A stretch of DNA of 64,000 nt from Malurus cyaneus samueli. Its lineage: Eukaryota; Chordata; Aves; Passeriformes; Maluridae. Below, piece after piece: positions 1-14,900 of the stretch (within the stretch, counting starts at the first letter, position 1; the number at the start of each line of letters is the position of its first letter). The notes below the pieces were generated by a model that saw nothing but the letters and a program-made list of their open reading frames with translations, did no database searches and was not told the origin of the DNA. The stretch covers positions 29,354,746 through 29,418,745 of the forward strand of contig CM019214.1 of NCBI GenBank assembly GCA_009741485.1, read 5' to 3'. The position numbers were made by a program, and so were the translations under genes.

Positions 1-3000
1 CTGCTTCCTGACCACTTCAATATTCGGTTGTATATATTGGGACAATAAATACTTTTCCTAGTAGCATTGGTTAATGTATCTCCCACTCCTGAATTGGCAT
101 CTTCTGTAGCATGGCTGAAGATCCAACTTCTGGTCACCATGTTTCTCCCCTCAGTTACTTCTGTCACTGTTGAACTGTTGAGGCCTCTCAAGCAGCCATA
201 AGGAAGGAGAAGCTTGTGGATCTTTTCTCCAAGACTCAGTGTTATATAGGACAGAAGAAGCAGGAGCAAGGGGTTTATTTTCTGCTGAATTTCTATGCTC
301 TTAATGCAACAACTTGCAGGAACTTTGTCTATTGCTGAGGATAGTCTAATGTGTGGTGTTACAGGGAGTGCTGAAGAGAAAGGAGCTAGACTCCTCCTGA
401 TCTCCAAAATTACACTTATCAGAATAGATGAGTCACAGAAATGAAATATTATTATCTAGTTCTGTTGTTTATGATTATTTCAGATGTTCACCATTAGTGA
501 ATAGACAGCTTCAAGTAATTTAAAAAATAAATTGTGCACAGAGAACTTGAAGTTGAAAAATAATTTCAAAAACTTTTTAAACTGACACATCAGTGTTAGC
601 CTTCAGAATTTCTCAGACTAAAATACCTTTCTTGAGAGCTGTTCTTGAGTTACTGTTTCATAGGTAACTGATGGTGGTGCTGGCTTTGGAACTGCTTGTT
701 CTGAAATTGGATTTTAAAATTCATTTTTAAAAATTACATTCTACTGTCTTCTTTTACTTGAGTTGTTTTATGAGGGATTTTTCTCTTGATCCCTAGTTTG
801 CATAAAAATTACTGTATCTCTTTTGCTTTTCATGGTACTTTCATGAATCTTACTGAGTATTAGATATGGCACATATATCCAATTTTGCAAAGGAAGCCCC
901 ATGAACATATGAAGTATGAGGACACATCATATGAGAAATTGTGCCTGTAAAAAGTTCATTGCCTGATCTAACATTACTGTTTAAGAGATGTACAGACGCA
1001 GGAATTAATGTTGATGGTTTATTTTAGTTGAGTATTCAGAATACATTCAGGTTTGTAGCTTAATCCAGTGGATTTATTTCACAATATTAGCAAATACTTT
1101 GCGGAAGAATATTTTTAAAAAAACCCAGCAAACCTTTTTTTCACACAGCTGGATAGGTTAGTAGGGCTGCTATTTTTGTGGAAAGTAGTAAATTAGTGTT
1201 TTTGTGTTATTAATTTTTGCCAGAACACCACAAAAGTTGTACTTATTAACAACTTTCAAATGGTGCTTCTACATCAATCTTGAGCAAGTCTAAAAAGGTT
1301 AATTTTGGGATGGATTATAAACAAGAACCCAGTGGAAGTAGGGAAAAAACCCATATTTTGGACCTTATTTATATGGTTTACTTTCAATCCCTAGAAAGTA
1401 TTGAAAAATCTTCAAAATGTTTTTCAGACTTTTCTTAAAATACTGGCATGCATTTTTCCTTTAATGTTTATTTTTGGTTATGTACTGGGAATTTCAGTGA
1501 GGCAGACTAGAGAAGTTAAGTCTTTGAGGAATCTCAAGTGGTCATGCACCTTTTTTGATACCATTTTACTTCAGTGGCTTCTCAGTAGCTTGATCTGCTT
1601 CTGTTTGCTTTTGGTGAGTTCTAACATGTCCAGAAGTTTGCAAACTAATGATCAAATAGTATTATGAAATTAGGTCATCTAAGAAGGCATGGGGTTTTAA
1701 ATGTTGCTAATTTTTTTAATGTGCTTTTTCAAAGAAGGCAGAAGGAAAGCTATCTTTAAACTTTTATACATTCCAAGTATGCAGTCAAAGCTCTCTGTTT
1801 CTTTCCCATGTTGGTTTGTGTAACGAAGTCAGGAAATAGCAGCTCAGAAATTGCCTGTCACCTTGCCAATTTATTTGCATAAATAAAGCATTTTCTTGTA
1901 GCCTTTAAGTGTTAAACTTTATTAATCGTGTGTGGCAGTTAATGGTAGTGGCTTTATGTAAGTGCACTGTATTATTTTACTGAGTAACTGTGCTGTGATG
2001 ACAACAGGCTTACCAAAAATGCAGATTTTAGAAATTAATTTATACTAGGGATCAGTTGTTTTGGTGTTTGTATTTGTTTGCCTGGCTATCTATTAATGGA
2101 GATTTATTATGGCTAATTAGGAGTGGGAAGAATAATGGAACAATCTTTGCTGAATGTTGTCTATATTGAAATGGTTCTCAGATAGCAGACAACTTGATTT
2201 TAAAGATGGACAGTGGTCCATATTCCCTAAAAATGCTTCTGGCTACTTGTCTTGTGTTACAATACATTGACTAAGTGTTCCAGTATTGCATTATAGGTCA
2301 CACAGACTTGCTTGAAAATTACACTGTGAGCCACTCCAGCCTTCTAGTACACTGATAAGAAGGTTTGTGAGGCAAATGTTGGGATGGGGTCCTGTTCAAT
2401 GTTGTTTATTGATTTTGGCTGTGGTTCAGATGCTGGTGAACAAGCTGCTCTAAAGTCTTGGTTTGGCTGGAAAAACAACAGTCTGTTATGATCAAACCAA
2501 GAATGATTGCAGCAGGTAGGTGTGGAAGTGGCTGCTGCTGGTAGCTCTGCATGTGGGTATTTAGGCCAGGAGGACTCAAGTGATAATTTTATTTTCTGAT
2601 TACTTCATGTGGTAAAAGTGGAAAACGGGTGCTTTGATGTCACATTCTCTAGGAGTCTCATATTCAATTCTGCTTTGTTCTCAGAGCTTCACAGTTAGTT
2701 TTGGGGATGTTAACTTTAAATTTTGCAAGGACTGTAACACTTGAGCAATGGAATTACTGCAAGAAGCAGCACTGTGGAATGGCTTTTAATTTTACAGGGG
2801 TTTTGGATCTGTTGACTGCTTAGACAGGACCACCATTTGACTTCTTCAAAGTGAGTTCTTAATTTTGCTGAATTCTGGGTATGTTGCTCTTGTCAGAAAG
2901 AACAGCCAAGAAGCTAATGGTCTTGACATACTTTGCAATAGAGGAGACCTCGGGTGTCACTTTGTGTACGACTCACCTGCAGTATCATCAGAGCCTGTAT

Positions 3001-3928
3001 TCAAAGATCGACAATGCTTAAGTGAACTACTCACGTGTATTTAGCTTTTTGCTTTCACAATTCTGGGGTATCCAGATCTTTACTACAGTGCTTTGACTCT
3101 GCCTTGTTAGTTAAGGTGCTAAAAATGGAAAATGGTGGAAAGCTCATTTCTATGGTGTAGCCCATTGCTGTGTGGCTGACAGACATGTTAATCTTGTAGC
3201 TACTGCCATGAACTGAGGATGTGATATGATTGTCTCTGTTTCAGAAAAAGGCTACTGCAACACAGTAAAATAATACATCTGAGAATTTAGAAGGATCAGA
3301 CTCCTGTAGCCCAACTTCAGAGGTTTTTTTTTATTTATACAGCAAAGAATAGTTCTCACTGGCTTAATTTTAAAGTGACATCCAAATGTTTTAAATTTAA
3401 GAACTTCTTCCCTTTTCTACAATATTCTTCTAGTTAATTTTGATTGCCTTTTAATTTTTGCAAAAAATGAAATGAATGTCCCATAAAAATAGTTCTTTTG
3501 CAGTTGCATAATAATGCATTCTCAGTGCATGCTTGCTTGGGTCCCTACATGAGATGAAAAACCAATGGGAAAAGTTGTTCATTGTCATCTTGTTATAAAT
3601 AATATGGGCATATGGATAGAGGTGAAAGAATAAAGGTTATTTAAGCAGTCTTAAAATAAGATTGTTTATTTCTGATTATAAGCTTTATTCCAGTTCCACT
3701 TTTTAACTGTGCTAATTTTCTGTGGCTTCTTGATATTGAAATAAATCAAACAAAAAGAGAGCCCTACATTGTCAGTAAAGTGGCCCTTAGTAAAATTGCA
3801 TGGCATAGGGCCTTTACACACATTGCCTTTAAAATGACAGGGGTCATCATGGATGGAGTTACGTGCAGTTTTGCACACGGTGGGTTGTTGTTTGCTGGTA
3901 GGCTTTGGCATCATCCTGGTCATGCTAC

Positions 3929-4020
3929 TGTGGAATTGTTACGGTTGGAAAAGATTTCCAAGATCATTATGAAGTCCAGTGTCAATTCATCACCACCAAA
4001 TGCCTCTGACAAGCTCTGGA
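3929..4020 (-). mobile_element. CR1 LINE 3' fragment (old)
   Basis: The phrase ggttggaaaagatttccaag, followed by atcattatgaagtcc, matches the usual avian CR1 3' end in antisense orientation (ggttggaaaagacctccaag...aagtcc). It is short and degraded. Confidence 0.6.
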
Positions 4021-5848
4021 TGGAAATGCTTTTCTTTCCCAGTTTCTCCATTTTCTGATTCCGTTGTCGCTACCTCTTTCTTCAATTTATTTTGAACTTC
4101 TTGGTCTGAGTCCCAGCTTATTTCCCCTTTCAGTTGTAGTTTAGATTGTATTCATTTTCCCACTTCCTGTGTTCATCCCTTCTCACAGGATTTGATCTCA
4201 TTGTTCCATTAAAGTCCTCTCTTCAGTTCTCATCGGTTGTATTGCCTATACTTTTTCAGTGACTCAGTTTCTCTCTGCCTCAGCTCCTAATTCTCCCATC
4301 CTCCATATGATTTTCTGCCTCATTTTTTGTGTCTCTCCCTGTCAGTCCCAAAATTGTCTCTTTTTCAGACTCCAATTTTTTAACCATTCTTGTATCTTTG
4401 GCACCTGAATCTCTTGTCATGTTCTGTGGGCTTAATCTGCTGTTAACAACTGAAAATTTCTGTTCTGAGAAAGAGCCTTTTAGCAGGTACCTCTGTTACC
4501 AGGTATCTCTACCCTTTTTGCTCATCTTTCAGCTGTTTCAGGTAGTGTTTTTAAAATGGGCTCATTACTTAGAAGCAAGGTAGAAGAGGTATTTCTGTGG
4601 CACCCTTCTCTTCCCAATACTTAAAGTAGTGTGGAGTAACCTTTCTCTTGGGTTGAATCTGGTACTCATAACATGTATACTCATTCAGTCTTGTTTTTGT
4701 CAGATAAACTTCTTGCTTTTATAGGTTCCTTGTCCTTTAGTCCAAATTCACCTTGCTTATTTTCCTGTTTAAACTATTAGTGAATAATTTAATGCCATTT
4801 TTATTAACAAATTGAATTGTAAGGCTGGAAATTGTGAAAGAAATTAGAATTTTGTTGTAAGTATGTTGATTTTCTAGTGCATTACTTTAGAGACTGCAAG
4901 TAGTAGCTTGTTAGTAACATGCTAATTATTCTTTCATAGTCTCTAGGAATTTTTTAATAATTGAAATTCTCTGCATCTTCAGAAAATTTTGTTTCAGATT
5001 AACTTCAGTCCTTACAAAAAGGTGATTCCTCATTTACTGATTTTCAGGCTGAGAGCACTTGTAGTACTTTTTGTTTTTTACTTGTAAACAGAACAAAAAT
5101 AGACTTCCCAGTCCTAGGACTGCTGATGATCTCATAGCAGGCCAAAGCTAACTTTAGTTGATTTTTTTATATGTTTAGCCCTTCAGTTAATTTATTTTGC
5201 TTAGGAGCTCTGAACAATGAGCTGAGACCAAACCTTGTGATCTCCACCACAGCTTCTGCAGTTCAAATTACCAGATTTAATAATTTGTCCAGTGGGGTTT
5301 ACCTTCCTTTCCTGTGATCTGTGGGAAGATTGTAAGTTATTACCATTTAGATGCTATGTTGGATGTCAAAAGCTGTTTTTTTAAAATCATTGTTAGCTTT
5401 GTTGTAGTGTGTTCCATTTACACACTGTCTGTATCTGCTGCTGGTTCAGGATTTCAGGGGCTTCTGTAGCCATAGAGAAGTAGACATAGCCAACATATAT
5501 CTTCAAAGAGAAAAACTTTGCTGAATTGTGAAGTTGCACGCACTTAATAAGCTTTCAAAATCAGATATTAGGAGCATATCATTATTTCAAGCAGCCCCAG
5601 GAAGAAAGTAACACATCTTGAGATTAAGAATCATGAGATCAGAAGAAAGTGTGGAATAAAAAAAAATACAAAGGAAATTAGTAAAAAACAAATACCTTGT
5701 TCTAAGCAGCTTGATAAGGCCTAAAAACTAAGTGTATGTTCTCATCAGAAAATATAATTTCATTGATGTCTAAATCCTTCCTGATAGAAGGTTAATCTTC
5801 CATTGGGGAAAATCCAGTACTTTTTCCTGGGTGGTATTTTGGGGTCTT

Positions 5849-5876
5849 TTTGGTTTGGTTTGGTTTGGGTTGGGTT
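5849..5876 (+). repeat. (TTTGG)n microsatellite
   Basis: Imperfect tandem TTTGG/TTGGG units, a common simple repeat in bird genomes. Confidence 0.8.
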
Positions 5877-8854
5877 TTTTTTCATTGTGAATCTACTGCT
5901 ATAATATACTGAATAAGAGCTGTAGTACTGTTTTCCTTTATTTTCTTTCTTTTGGGTGCTGTGTTACATAGGTCTTAGAGGAGTAATCCTGGTGCCTCCT
6001 CCAAAATAATGTGGCCTGAAAAATAGTGATAATATCCTCAAAATGCACTCTGACAGATGTTTTTTCTAATGTTTCCATTCTTTCAGGATAGGGACACCAC
6101 AATTTAGTATGGGGTGAAAGTTCTGCTTTTCAGTTTTACCTCATCAAAACTTCTCTCTTCAACCAGTGATAAGTTTTGCTAACCTTAGAATTAAAAGTGT
6201 ATTCAGAAGTGTGAAGAGTATTCTGGGGCTGGAATAACGAAACGTTCACTAGAAGTCAGTTTTTGCTATGAATAATAGCAGCTGGGAATGCTGTTTTGCT
6301 GTGGGATTCACGGTATTCTTTCCAAATAGCTTTCTAGGAGTATTTTGGGGCATATGTTTACAAATGTTTGTATGCCATTTTAAACCTTTAGTAAAACACT
6401 GGTAGAAAGGTGGTGGAACTGTACCTTCTATACTGTTCATTAGTATTGTGGTCTGAGGCGATTCTTCTTGTTATTCGGTGATTGCTATTCTCTGATTTTT
6501 CCCAAATTGTTTCTTTTATTGATTTAATGCAGTGTTTTCCCCAAATGTTCTCTAGTTTTTTTTGTGATTTATATAATTTCAGTCACCCAAAAGCATGGTC
6601 CAGGGTATGTAGCATTAACCAGACCCTTTGTAATGTTAAATGAGATTATGCTTGATAGACTTGGATATTGTTTTGTGTCATATTTGTTCACTGTACATTT
6701 TAATTATGCAGAAGAAAACTTGAAGCTTACGAGATTATTTGATACTATGATCGTGGTTGGTTGAGTACTTCAAATGATTGAATAGGAAAGGTTCTACTGG
6801 AGGTGTTCTAGTTAAAAAAAAAATAGAAAACGGAAGTGACCAGAAAGTAATAGATCATTGAATTGCCTAATTTTCTAATACTGAAATAGTGATTTGCATT
6901 AATACTTGAATTTGCTGCATATGACAGCTTCAGTATTTGGTTTTGGAATATCGCTGTAACTGACAGCACTTGGTGCAGGCTTGCTTTTGCATATTAAACC
7001 AGTAAATGGCTTTAATAAATCAAAATTATTTCATTAATGTGCTTGAAAGACATTACAGATTAAAACAGCCATTTTCTTGGTGGTTTTCTGATCAAAACCA
7101 CAATATATGAAATGCTTTTCCAGTCTTATTTTTGACCTTTTTGTTTTCTCATTGAAAAGAGAGTTTGCAGGTGTCCTGAATATGAGCCTCTTCTTTCTGC
7201 CATTGAATACAAACTTAGGTACTGCATTTAAAGAAATTATGACAATGAGACTCCATTTCCTGCCTGGTTTAACACTTCTGTTGTGGAATTTAGGTAGAAT
7301 GGGAATATAAGATAACACCCCAAAATTCTTGTTATTTTCCATGGGGTTCCAGTGTTCTGGAATGTCATGTTGCTGTAGTGTAGCTCTAACATTTTTCTGC
7401 ATTATACTGGCTTCATATTGGTGAGTAGACTCTTTTCTTTGGAAGTGCCTGATGTAGTCTGTTGGCCTTCTAAATGATGTAGTTAAGCGTGATAAAGATA
7501 AGGGTTAGGCTTATAAAGGGTTCTGGTGCCTGGCATTAGGGTGGTAAAATTGCTAAGTGGACCTTTGAAATCCCTGCTGTGGGCAAGGAGTACAGTGTTC
7601 TGAAACAACTGAAAAGTTGTGGCAGCACCCTACAACTATGCTATTGTGTTGCTTTTTAGGGGGCTGCCACGGGCTCTTCATTCTATCCATCACTTCTGCC
7701 ATCTGCTCACTTATGTGCTCTTTGCGTGACCAGGTCCTCACTGCTGCCATGCCATTGCAGGCCAACTGCTCTTTCTGCTTCCCGTAGCAAAATTTGTCTT
7801 CTGCTCCATCATCTTCTCTCCCCACTCTCTCCTCCTCTTCACTGAGTAGAGAAAGTTTCCTCTTTCTTTAAAAGTTCTCTGTCTTGCGCAAGAAATCCTT
7901 GGTGTGATGCACCTGGATAATAATGGCTCCACAGCATCCTCTAGTGGCTGCCTTGTTTTCCCGTTCTTCTGGCGGATTGCAAATAGGGTTCTTCAGGTAG
8001 ACTTCTGAGGGGGAAGCTTTGCTGCTGACTGACAGCAAAGCACTTGATTCTCGTTCAGGGCTGTCAGTAGGCTGCGTGTACCTGGTATCAAAATGCAGCT
8101 GAGGACTTTTCAGGATCTGGAACACCGCATGCTACACTGTGTGAATACAGATATTGACTTTCTTACTGTTCTCAATGGAAATAGTGTGTCCTGTGTTCAT
8201 TAATTGTTTTCAGAACTATTTTGTCTGCAGATACAAAGAAATTGCTGCATCCTGTTCTTTATCCAAAAATTAGTTGTATTTTACAAAGTAACCACTTCGG
8301 TGAGCTTTCTGGGAGGGTGGATATAAGTTTATAAGTCTGTATGTCACCATACAGCTTTTTCCCTTAAGGGGTTTATATTCTGATCTTTTAAAAAATAATA
8401 ATTGAAAAGCTCAAGGTATTTCTTATTAATGATATTTTTCCTGGTTAAAATGGCCCAAGGCACTCTCCACCCCCTGTAGTATTCTTACCTTAGGTAATAG
8501 GTAAGTAGTAGCTACAGAGAGACAGGTGTAGTTGAAGGTGTTAGTGGTTCAGATTAGAAGGGTGTTCAGCTGTCTGTTAAAATGGTGCATGCACACTGTA
8601 AGAGCTTAGGGTCCAAATAGCAAAGTAGGTGAAAACTGATTTTCTTTCTGCTTGTGTTTTAAGAATATGGTATTTATAACATCAAGACTTTAAAATTTGA
8701 CAAGTACTATACCCCAAACAGTACATCCTTGCAGATTTGTGACAAAATGAGAGTGGTAGCAGTAGAGGCATCTGGTAAAATGCCTTTCACCTTTAACAAT
8801 AAAAGGATGTCTGTGTTTGTAAATTTAATACAATTTAATTGCTTTCTTTAACAG

Positions 8855-8921
8855 GCTGGACTAATTGAAGCCAATGGAGAGCTTAAGGTGTTTATAGACC
8901 AAAACCTAAGTCCTGGAAAAG
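8855..8921 (+). CDS. TFDP1: TFDP1 first coding exon in window (residues about 5-27)
   Basis: The acceptor follows ctttctttaacag and the donor is gtaaga. The exon reads [13 protein letters not shown] then IDQNLSPGK, the hallmark N-terminus of DP-1, and ends one base into a Gly codon (phase 1). There is no ATG in frame: the initiator codon and about three more residues must lie on the previous exon. I read the first 8.8 kb for it and did not find it. Confidence 0.95.
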
Positions 8922-11900
8922 GTAAGAACACAATTGTTAGTAAGGTTCTTCATTTCTTGATTATTAGTTGTTATGCGTACTACTGGCTTTAAACTGCTTT
9001 CTTAGCATAGTTTTTGTAAAGTTTTTCATAAGTTATGTGATCAGTAAGGGAACTGTAAATTTGCTGAGGTTTATAATTGTTTTAAAACTACAGGTGCAGT
9101 TCAGTGGTGGTTCGTCATCCCATATATGATCTCATTAGTGTAGCTTGTGCTTGAGTATAAAGACCAGGATGTTTTGAAACATCTTTGGGGCACTATGTTT
9201 TAGCAAATGGAAAAAATGCAGGAGGCTAGAAGTTTAAAATGGGTTATGAGAGTTTTTGTGATAGTACATCCACGCTACTTCAAGTTTATCTCAAAATACA
9301 TTGTGAACAGAACTGTTTTGGACTTGCAGATAATGCCTGTGCATGTATGATAATGTAATGTCATGAAGCAATTTAATAAAACACAGGATATGAATCTGAA
9401 CTTGAATTTGATGCGTGAGCTCAAAAACTGAGGGCACCTAAACATCTGGGGAATTAGGAGCTGTACTTTCACAATTAGCATAATTGGGGGGAAAAACAGA
9501 AGCAGTCCTGAGTTCCAGCTGCCTGCAGTTCTGGACAGCTGTGTCGTAACCTCTTCTGTAAACTGATTATGCTACATTTGAACACTACATTTTGTGTATT
9601 CTTACAGGAACGTTGTTTCCATAGTGAGACTGTAGAACTCTTCTCTAATTTCAGTAAAGTATATTCTGGTCAGTTTATGCATTCGGTTGGTGACAGTGGT
9701 TTATCAGGTTAATAATTTTCTCGAGTATGTTTACCTACTCTTCATAAATAACAATTGCATATCTTAAGAGTCTTTATGAGTTTAGCAGGCCAACTAGCCA
9801 CTGTTTCCTAGGTTGCTCATCAGATGAGCTCTTTCTCCTCATGTTTTCCTTATTGTCATTCTTTGAGCTTGTTTGATTGCTTTCTTCAACTTTCTTGAAT
9901 ACAAGTGACCAAAACGGTATGTGTGACTCCCAAGTGAAGTGGCAGTCATTTTGGTGTGGAGAGATCCGTAATTTTTCTATACAACATCATGTTTGGTTCA
10001 TAGGCATATCACAATTTTGGCTAAATGGCCATTTTCCTCTTTTGTTGCTTCCACATAATGACAGTCTGCTTTATTCTTATGTGTGACAGATGGTGTCCTT
10101 TGATAGGCTGTATGAAGTAGGATGAAATTTATATTTGGACAGTCATCTACTTACTGTCTGTAAACCTTACTGTTGACTAATCTACTGACTTTGAGCATTG
10201 TTGGAATAGTCTAGTACTCTCAGATTAACCTGTGGTCCAGTCTAGGTGAGCTCCTTTAGTATTACTGCTCTAGTATTTTATGTGCCATTTCAGGAGCCCC
10301 GTTTAATTTCTGTCACCCACCACTAGATATGGCAAGGATTTTATTGGCGTCTCACTAGAATCTGTCTTGGACATTTTCTTGTCTGAAATATACATTGCTT
10401 TACAAAAGGGGAGGTGTTCTGCTAATCTGTCCTGTTCTGCATTTGGTGGAGAGGGCACTAAGCATTGAGTAAAGACTTATTAACTGGCGCAGGTGTGTAT
10501 CTATGAACAGTCACACAGCCCTGAGCTAAAGAAGTGGGCAAGTAGGTACTTGATAGTTGACAGCTATACCATATGTCTTAACCCTGTGGGCAGCAAAACT
10601 GATGTTTTTCTCAGGGCAGATACTTTAGGACGGTACATTTTACACACACATCAGCATCTGTGTCTGCACCCTGTTACAGTCAGTGGAGAGCTAGTCAAAA
10701 CAGTGCAGGCTAGACAGAAAGAATTGGAAGTATGACTCTTCCATTATTACATAGATCTTTAAGTAGAACTGGTCAAATTGGAGGGCATTTTATTGCTTAG
10801 AGAGTTTTATAAATAAATTCAAGTTATTAAATAGTTTATTATAGGCCTGCAGCTTGTCCAGTTTGAGAGTCGGAACTCTACTCTCAATGTATAACACAGC
10901 AAACTAAACTATCTTCAGTCAATTTTTGCATCTCATTAGTTTAGGGAGTTTTGTGAAGTTAATAATAGGTAGCAGTTCTTAATATTGAGAAGGAACAACT
11001 TTGTCTTGGCTCAGTCAGTTTATGGGTGTTTTCTTTAGGTTGTCTGGGTTTTATGTGCAGGCTTTGTAGTCTTAATCAGCCTAAAGTTGCAAATATTTTG
11101 TTACTAAAGTACTCAGGTATTTATTTGCTAAAGTAGTACCTTTTTCCTTTGCCACTTTTTATAATTTTTAGTGGGTTTTGTGCAGTCTTTAAATGTAGAC
11201 ATTGACAGTTATACACAAAAGTATTATGCACCTTCTAAAAGTAGCTGTCTGCATTGCCTGCCTTTATATCAGCAAAGTGCTATTCTCTGCTATTTTTTTT
11301 TGAATCTGTGCAAAATTTCTCCTAATTTCACAGTAAGAGAATTCAGTCCAGAGCAATAATGGAGAAAGCTTTCTGTAGGGTAGCAGAAGTGTGTCTGGTG
11401 TACTTTTTAGGAGAAATTGAAGGGGGTCAAGAAAAGTATCTTTGCATTCTTCTCTAGTGGTCATCATTAAAGAGGTTTTTTGGTGGTTTTGTTTGTTGGG
11501 GTTTTGTTCTGTTTTGTCTCCCCCTTCCCCTTTGGATTTGCATTTCTCAAAATAAAGGAGTCTTTTCTAGAAGTTGCAAGTCAATCACAAGAAGAGATTG
11601 AGAGTACATTGTATGATTGATATTGATTATGGGATCAGATCTCTCTACTGTCAGATGAGTGGTTTGCTTAGCCCTATCTGCTGCCCTTGGCAACAGTAAT
11701 TGGGCAGGCTCTTAATGGAGAATGCAGGAGCCTGGCTACTTTTTGAAGTTCATTCTTCTTATGCTCTTACTGAAGATCATTGGATTAGTAATACCAGAGG
11801 GTGCATTCCATCATAGTTTTTGAAAAGTCCAACTTTGAGACTTAATGAATTAAGAATGAAAATTCAGCAAGAAATCTATCACTTGATTCAGTTTTTACTT

Positions 11901-14900
11901 GTTGCTAGCCAGATGTGAAAGGAGGAGTTCAGCTGTCAGAGGAATAAAGGTTTCAGGGGGGTGGTAGAGGACAAAAAATTATTTGTATGCTGGGTCATAA
12001 GGACATGTTTGCAAAAACAGGGTTAAAGAGAAAGAGCACAATATAGTTAATGAAATGGTTCTGTAACATCATTGTCTATAAGGTATGTGACTAAGTGGTA
12101 GGTATATGAGTCAACTATGAAAGATAAGCAAGGGTTGACTTTTCTGGCCAAAACAGGTTATGATACAAAATCTCACAGCCTGCACAGCTTTATTGCAATG
12201 CTTTCAGAATAGGCTGTGAATGGGCTTCTGTAAATTTTTAATCTGCACTGGCAGAAATACGGTAACAGAATAGGCTCTTTTTAGACTTGAATTTTGGTGG
12301 TACCATTTTTTGCTATTGTTTTTTTATGAATTATAAAGAGGGGACATGAGCATCTTGCTGAGCAGTTATGCTGAACAACCTTTTCAATAAAAAGTCTTGA
12401 AATTTTAGAATCAGAGACAGAGGGTATGTTAGAGAACTCTGTGTGCAAGTCCTATCCATACATTCATTCCCTGACTGTTAATATCCACTGTCAGAAAGAG
12501 GTTACAGGTGTGGGCACTTTTTTACTTCAGCAAATACGGACATGCTTCCAGGACCTCATTTTGGAGAGACTGTTCTCAGCCATGAACTCCAGATTAGGAT
12601 TTTTGTTCTGAAGCAGAGACTGAGTTTGTTTTGAGAGGAGAAAATAGTATGTAAAAAAATCCCACATCAAAGCTCAAAAATCCAAACAAACAACCTGACA
12701 AAGTTTTGTTTATAATGAATGATGCATGCAATTCTGAATAAATTACTCATGCACGTAAAGTTCTGTTCTAGAAAATGCTTGAAAATTTTATCTCTTCAAA
12801 ACCATTTTTAGTGTGAAATAAGAGGTATAAATTTATATGTGGTAGAAATGAGATGGCAGCTTGTGTTTCCTCCACTGTTTGTGCAACCTCTGGAAGAGGT
12901 AGTCTGTAAATTTTGCCCATGTTTTCTGATATACCCCTGTATATTTCCATTACTGAAGTGTAACATCCCATATAGCCCTGAGAAAACATATGACTGTGAA
13001 AAATTTGTTTTATTTGGTAACCAGGAAGGTGGTTTCCACCTCGATAATTCATTTTGAGGGTTAGCAAATATATATGGTTTGGAAAGACAGAAAGAATTTT
13101 TAATAGGGGCTGAAGTAGTATAACTTCCTCAGGAGTTTGTGTTTTCCATTGGTATTTGGCAATGAATTTTAGAAACTGAGAAATTTTGCGGTTCCTGGTG
13201 GTTACGTTTTGAAGAACACTGCCACATTCTAGTCCTTGCTATGTTCAGATTAGTGTTGATTAATTAAATTGTTAAATAGAACACTACTCAATTCTAATCC
13301 TGCCCCTCACTTGTGGAGAAATTTGGGCGAAAGAAATTTTCTTCAGATAGGTGCAAGGGAAAAGGTAACCAGTGGTATTGATATTGTATTGAAATTAAAG
13401 CTCTTAGTTTCAAAACTACTCAGAAAGAAAGTTTGGATCTTCACTTATGCCAGTAGGTGGCATTATTGGCATGTAACTGGAAAATCTTTGTAAAGTATGT
13501 CTCAAGCTCCTTTCAGTGCTTACACTTTAAAACAAGGTTTAATATTTTATAGGCTAATTACGTTTACGTTTCTGATTCAGTGATTGAAAATATCGAAGTC
13601 AAATATGTAACATTTAAGAAAGATTGTTTTGTTCTTTTATTTATATGACAAGAAACTTGCAGTGTAATTGTACCTTGCAAATTCACACTCCCTGATTTTT
13701 AATAGTGACTGGAATTGCTCCTCTGGAATAGAACTAGAGATCAATTTTAGAGCCCATGAATTACACTTTAGCAAGCAGACACATGCTTTAAATTGTTTAT
13801 AAAATGCATATGTATTGCTACAGCTGAGACAAATCCAATTATTATTGTCTAAAGTCAAGCTAAGGAAATAAAACTATTACTGGAAGTAAAAAATGTTGCT
13901 TTGAAAGTCTAAAAGTTGGCCCCAGTTTATTTTACCAGACTTGGAAAAACTGGTTTGCAGTAGCTGAGCTATTGCTAGTCATATCTAAGGATGGTAAAAA
14001 TCACAAAGAAGTCTGACTGGATGTAAGCAATTAAGGAGTACTACAGACCGAGGGAGATGGATGTCTAAACAAAAGCTCAGAATTGCTTTATAATCATGTT
14101 CGTTGTCTTAATGTGATGGTGTTTCTTCTTCAGTAAGTAGGGGTGCCTTTACTTGACTTGGCACACACCTAGAGATCATCATCTGTGTTGTCACACAGAT
14201 AACCCTCAAAAAGAATTCAATATTTTCTGAAAATTACCATGTAACTAACTAATAAAATAACATAAAATATCTACAATGTTCACAAGAGAGACATTAAGAA
14301 CTGTGACTTCACAGGAATGACATCTGAGGAATCAGCTCCCAGGATATAATCATCCCCTCTCTTATCTTTCCCAGATCTTAGAATCAAATATTAATCAAAT
14401 AATCTAAAACTAATCAATTTGGTACTTTATTGGTTAAGGAATGATTTTCTTTGAAGAGCATCCAGGCTGGATAGAAGGCACTTTATATGACACCATTACA
14501 CTTACGTTTATGGCCTATCTCTGTCTTCAACACTCCTCTTGTACTGGGAAGAGAGCTGCATTTCAGGCCTAGTGTTTTAGGGTAGGTTTTGTAGAGCAAA
14601 ATGCATAGAAAATACTGTGAGCAGTTCTTGAGGGAGCTGCTTAGTGTTTGATTTCCATTTCACCTAGACCTGGTGTTGGGGTTGTGAGATTGTTGTCAAG
14701 CATTATGTTGGTCAGTGTGTTGAGACAGGTTAATGAATCTGCGAGTTCAGTGCACCATTTCCTGTTGTCACCATGCTTTGAGGTAGAGAAAAGATCCGAG
14801 CCTGCACCACTAATTCACACAAAACCCTCTGTTACCTTGTTCTTCCTGGTTATGTGTTTCTGTGTCTCTTGTCCAGTGATAATTGTGTAGATAAATTGAG

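Larger units (their letters stand above)
1..8854 (+). other. TFDP1 5' intron sequence
   Basis: AT-rich non-coding DNA before the first visible TFDP1 coding exon, taken as intron because the initiator exon lies further upstream. It holds a CR1 remnant (3929-4020), a (TTTGG)n tract (5849-5876) and an unexplained block at 7550-8130. The short reading frames show no family resemblance. Confidence 0.75.

Noticed and set aside
111..124. ATG GCT GAA GAT, similar to the short first coding exon of TFDP1
   Set aside because: No GT donor follows the GAT codon and the residue pattern differs; the true initiator exon is most likely upstream of the window.
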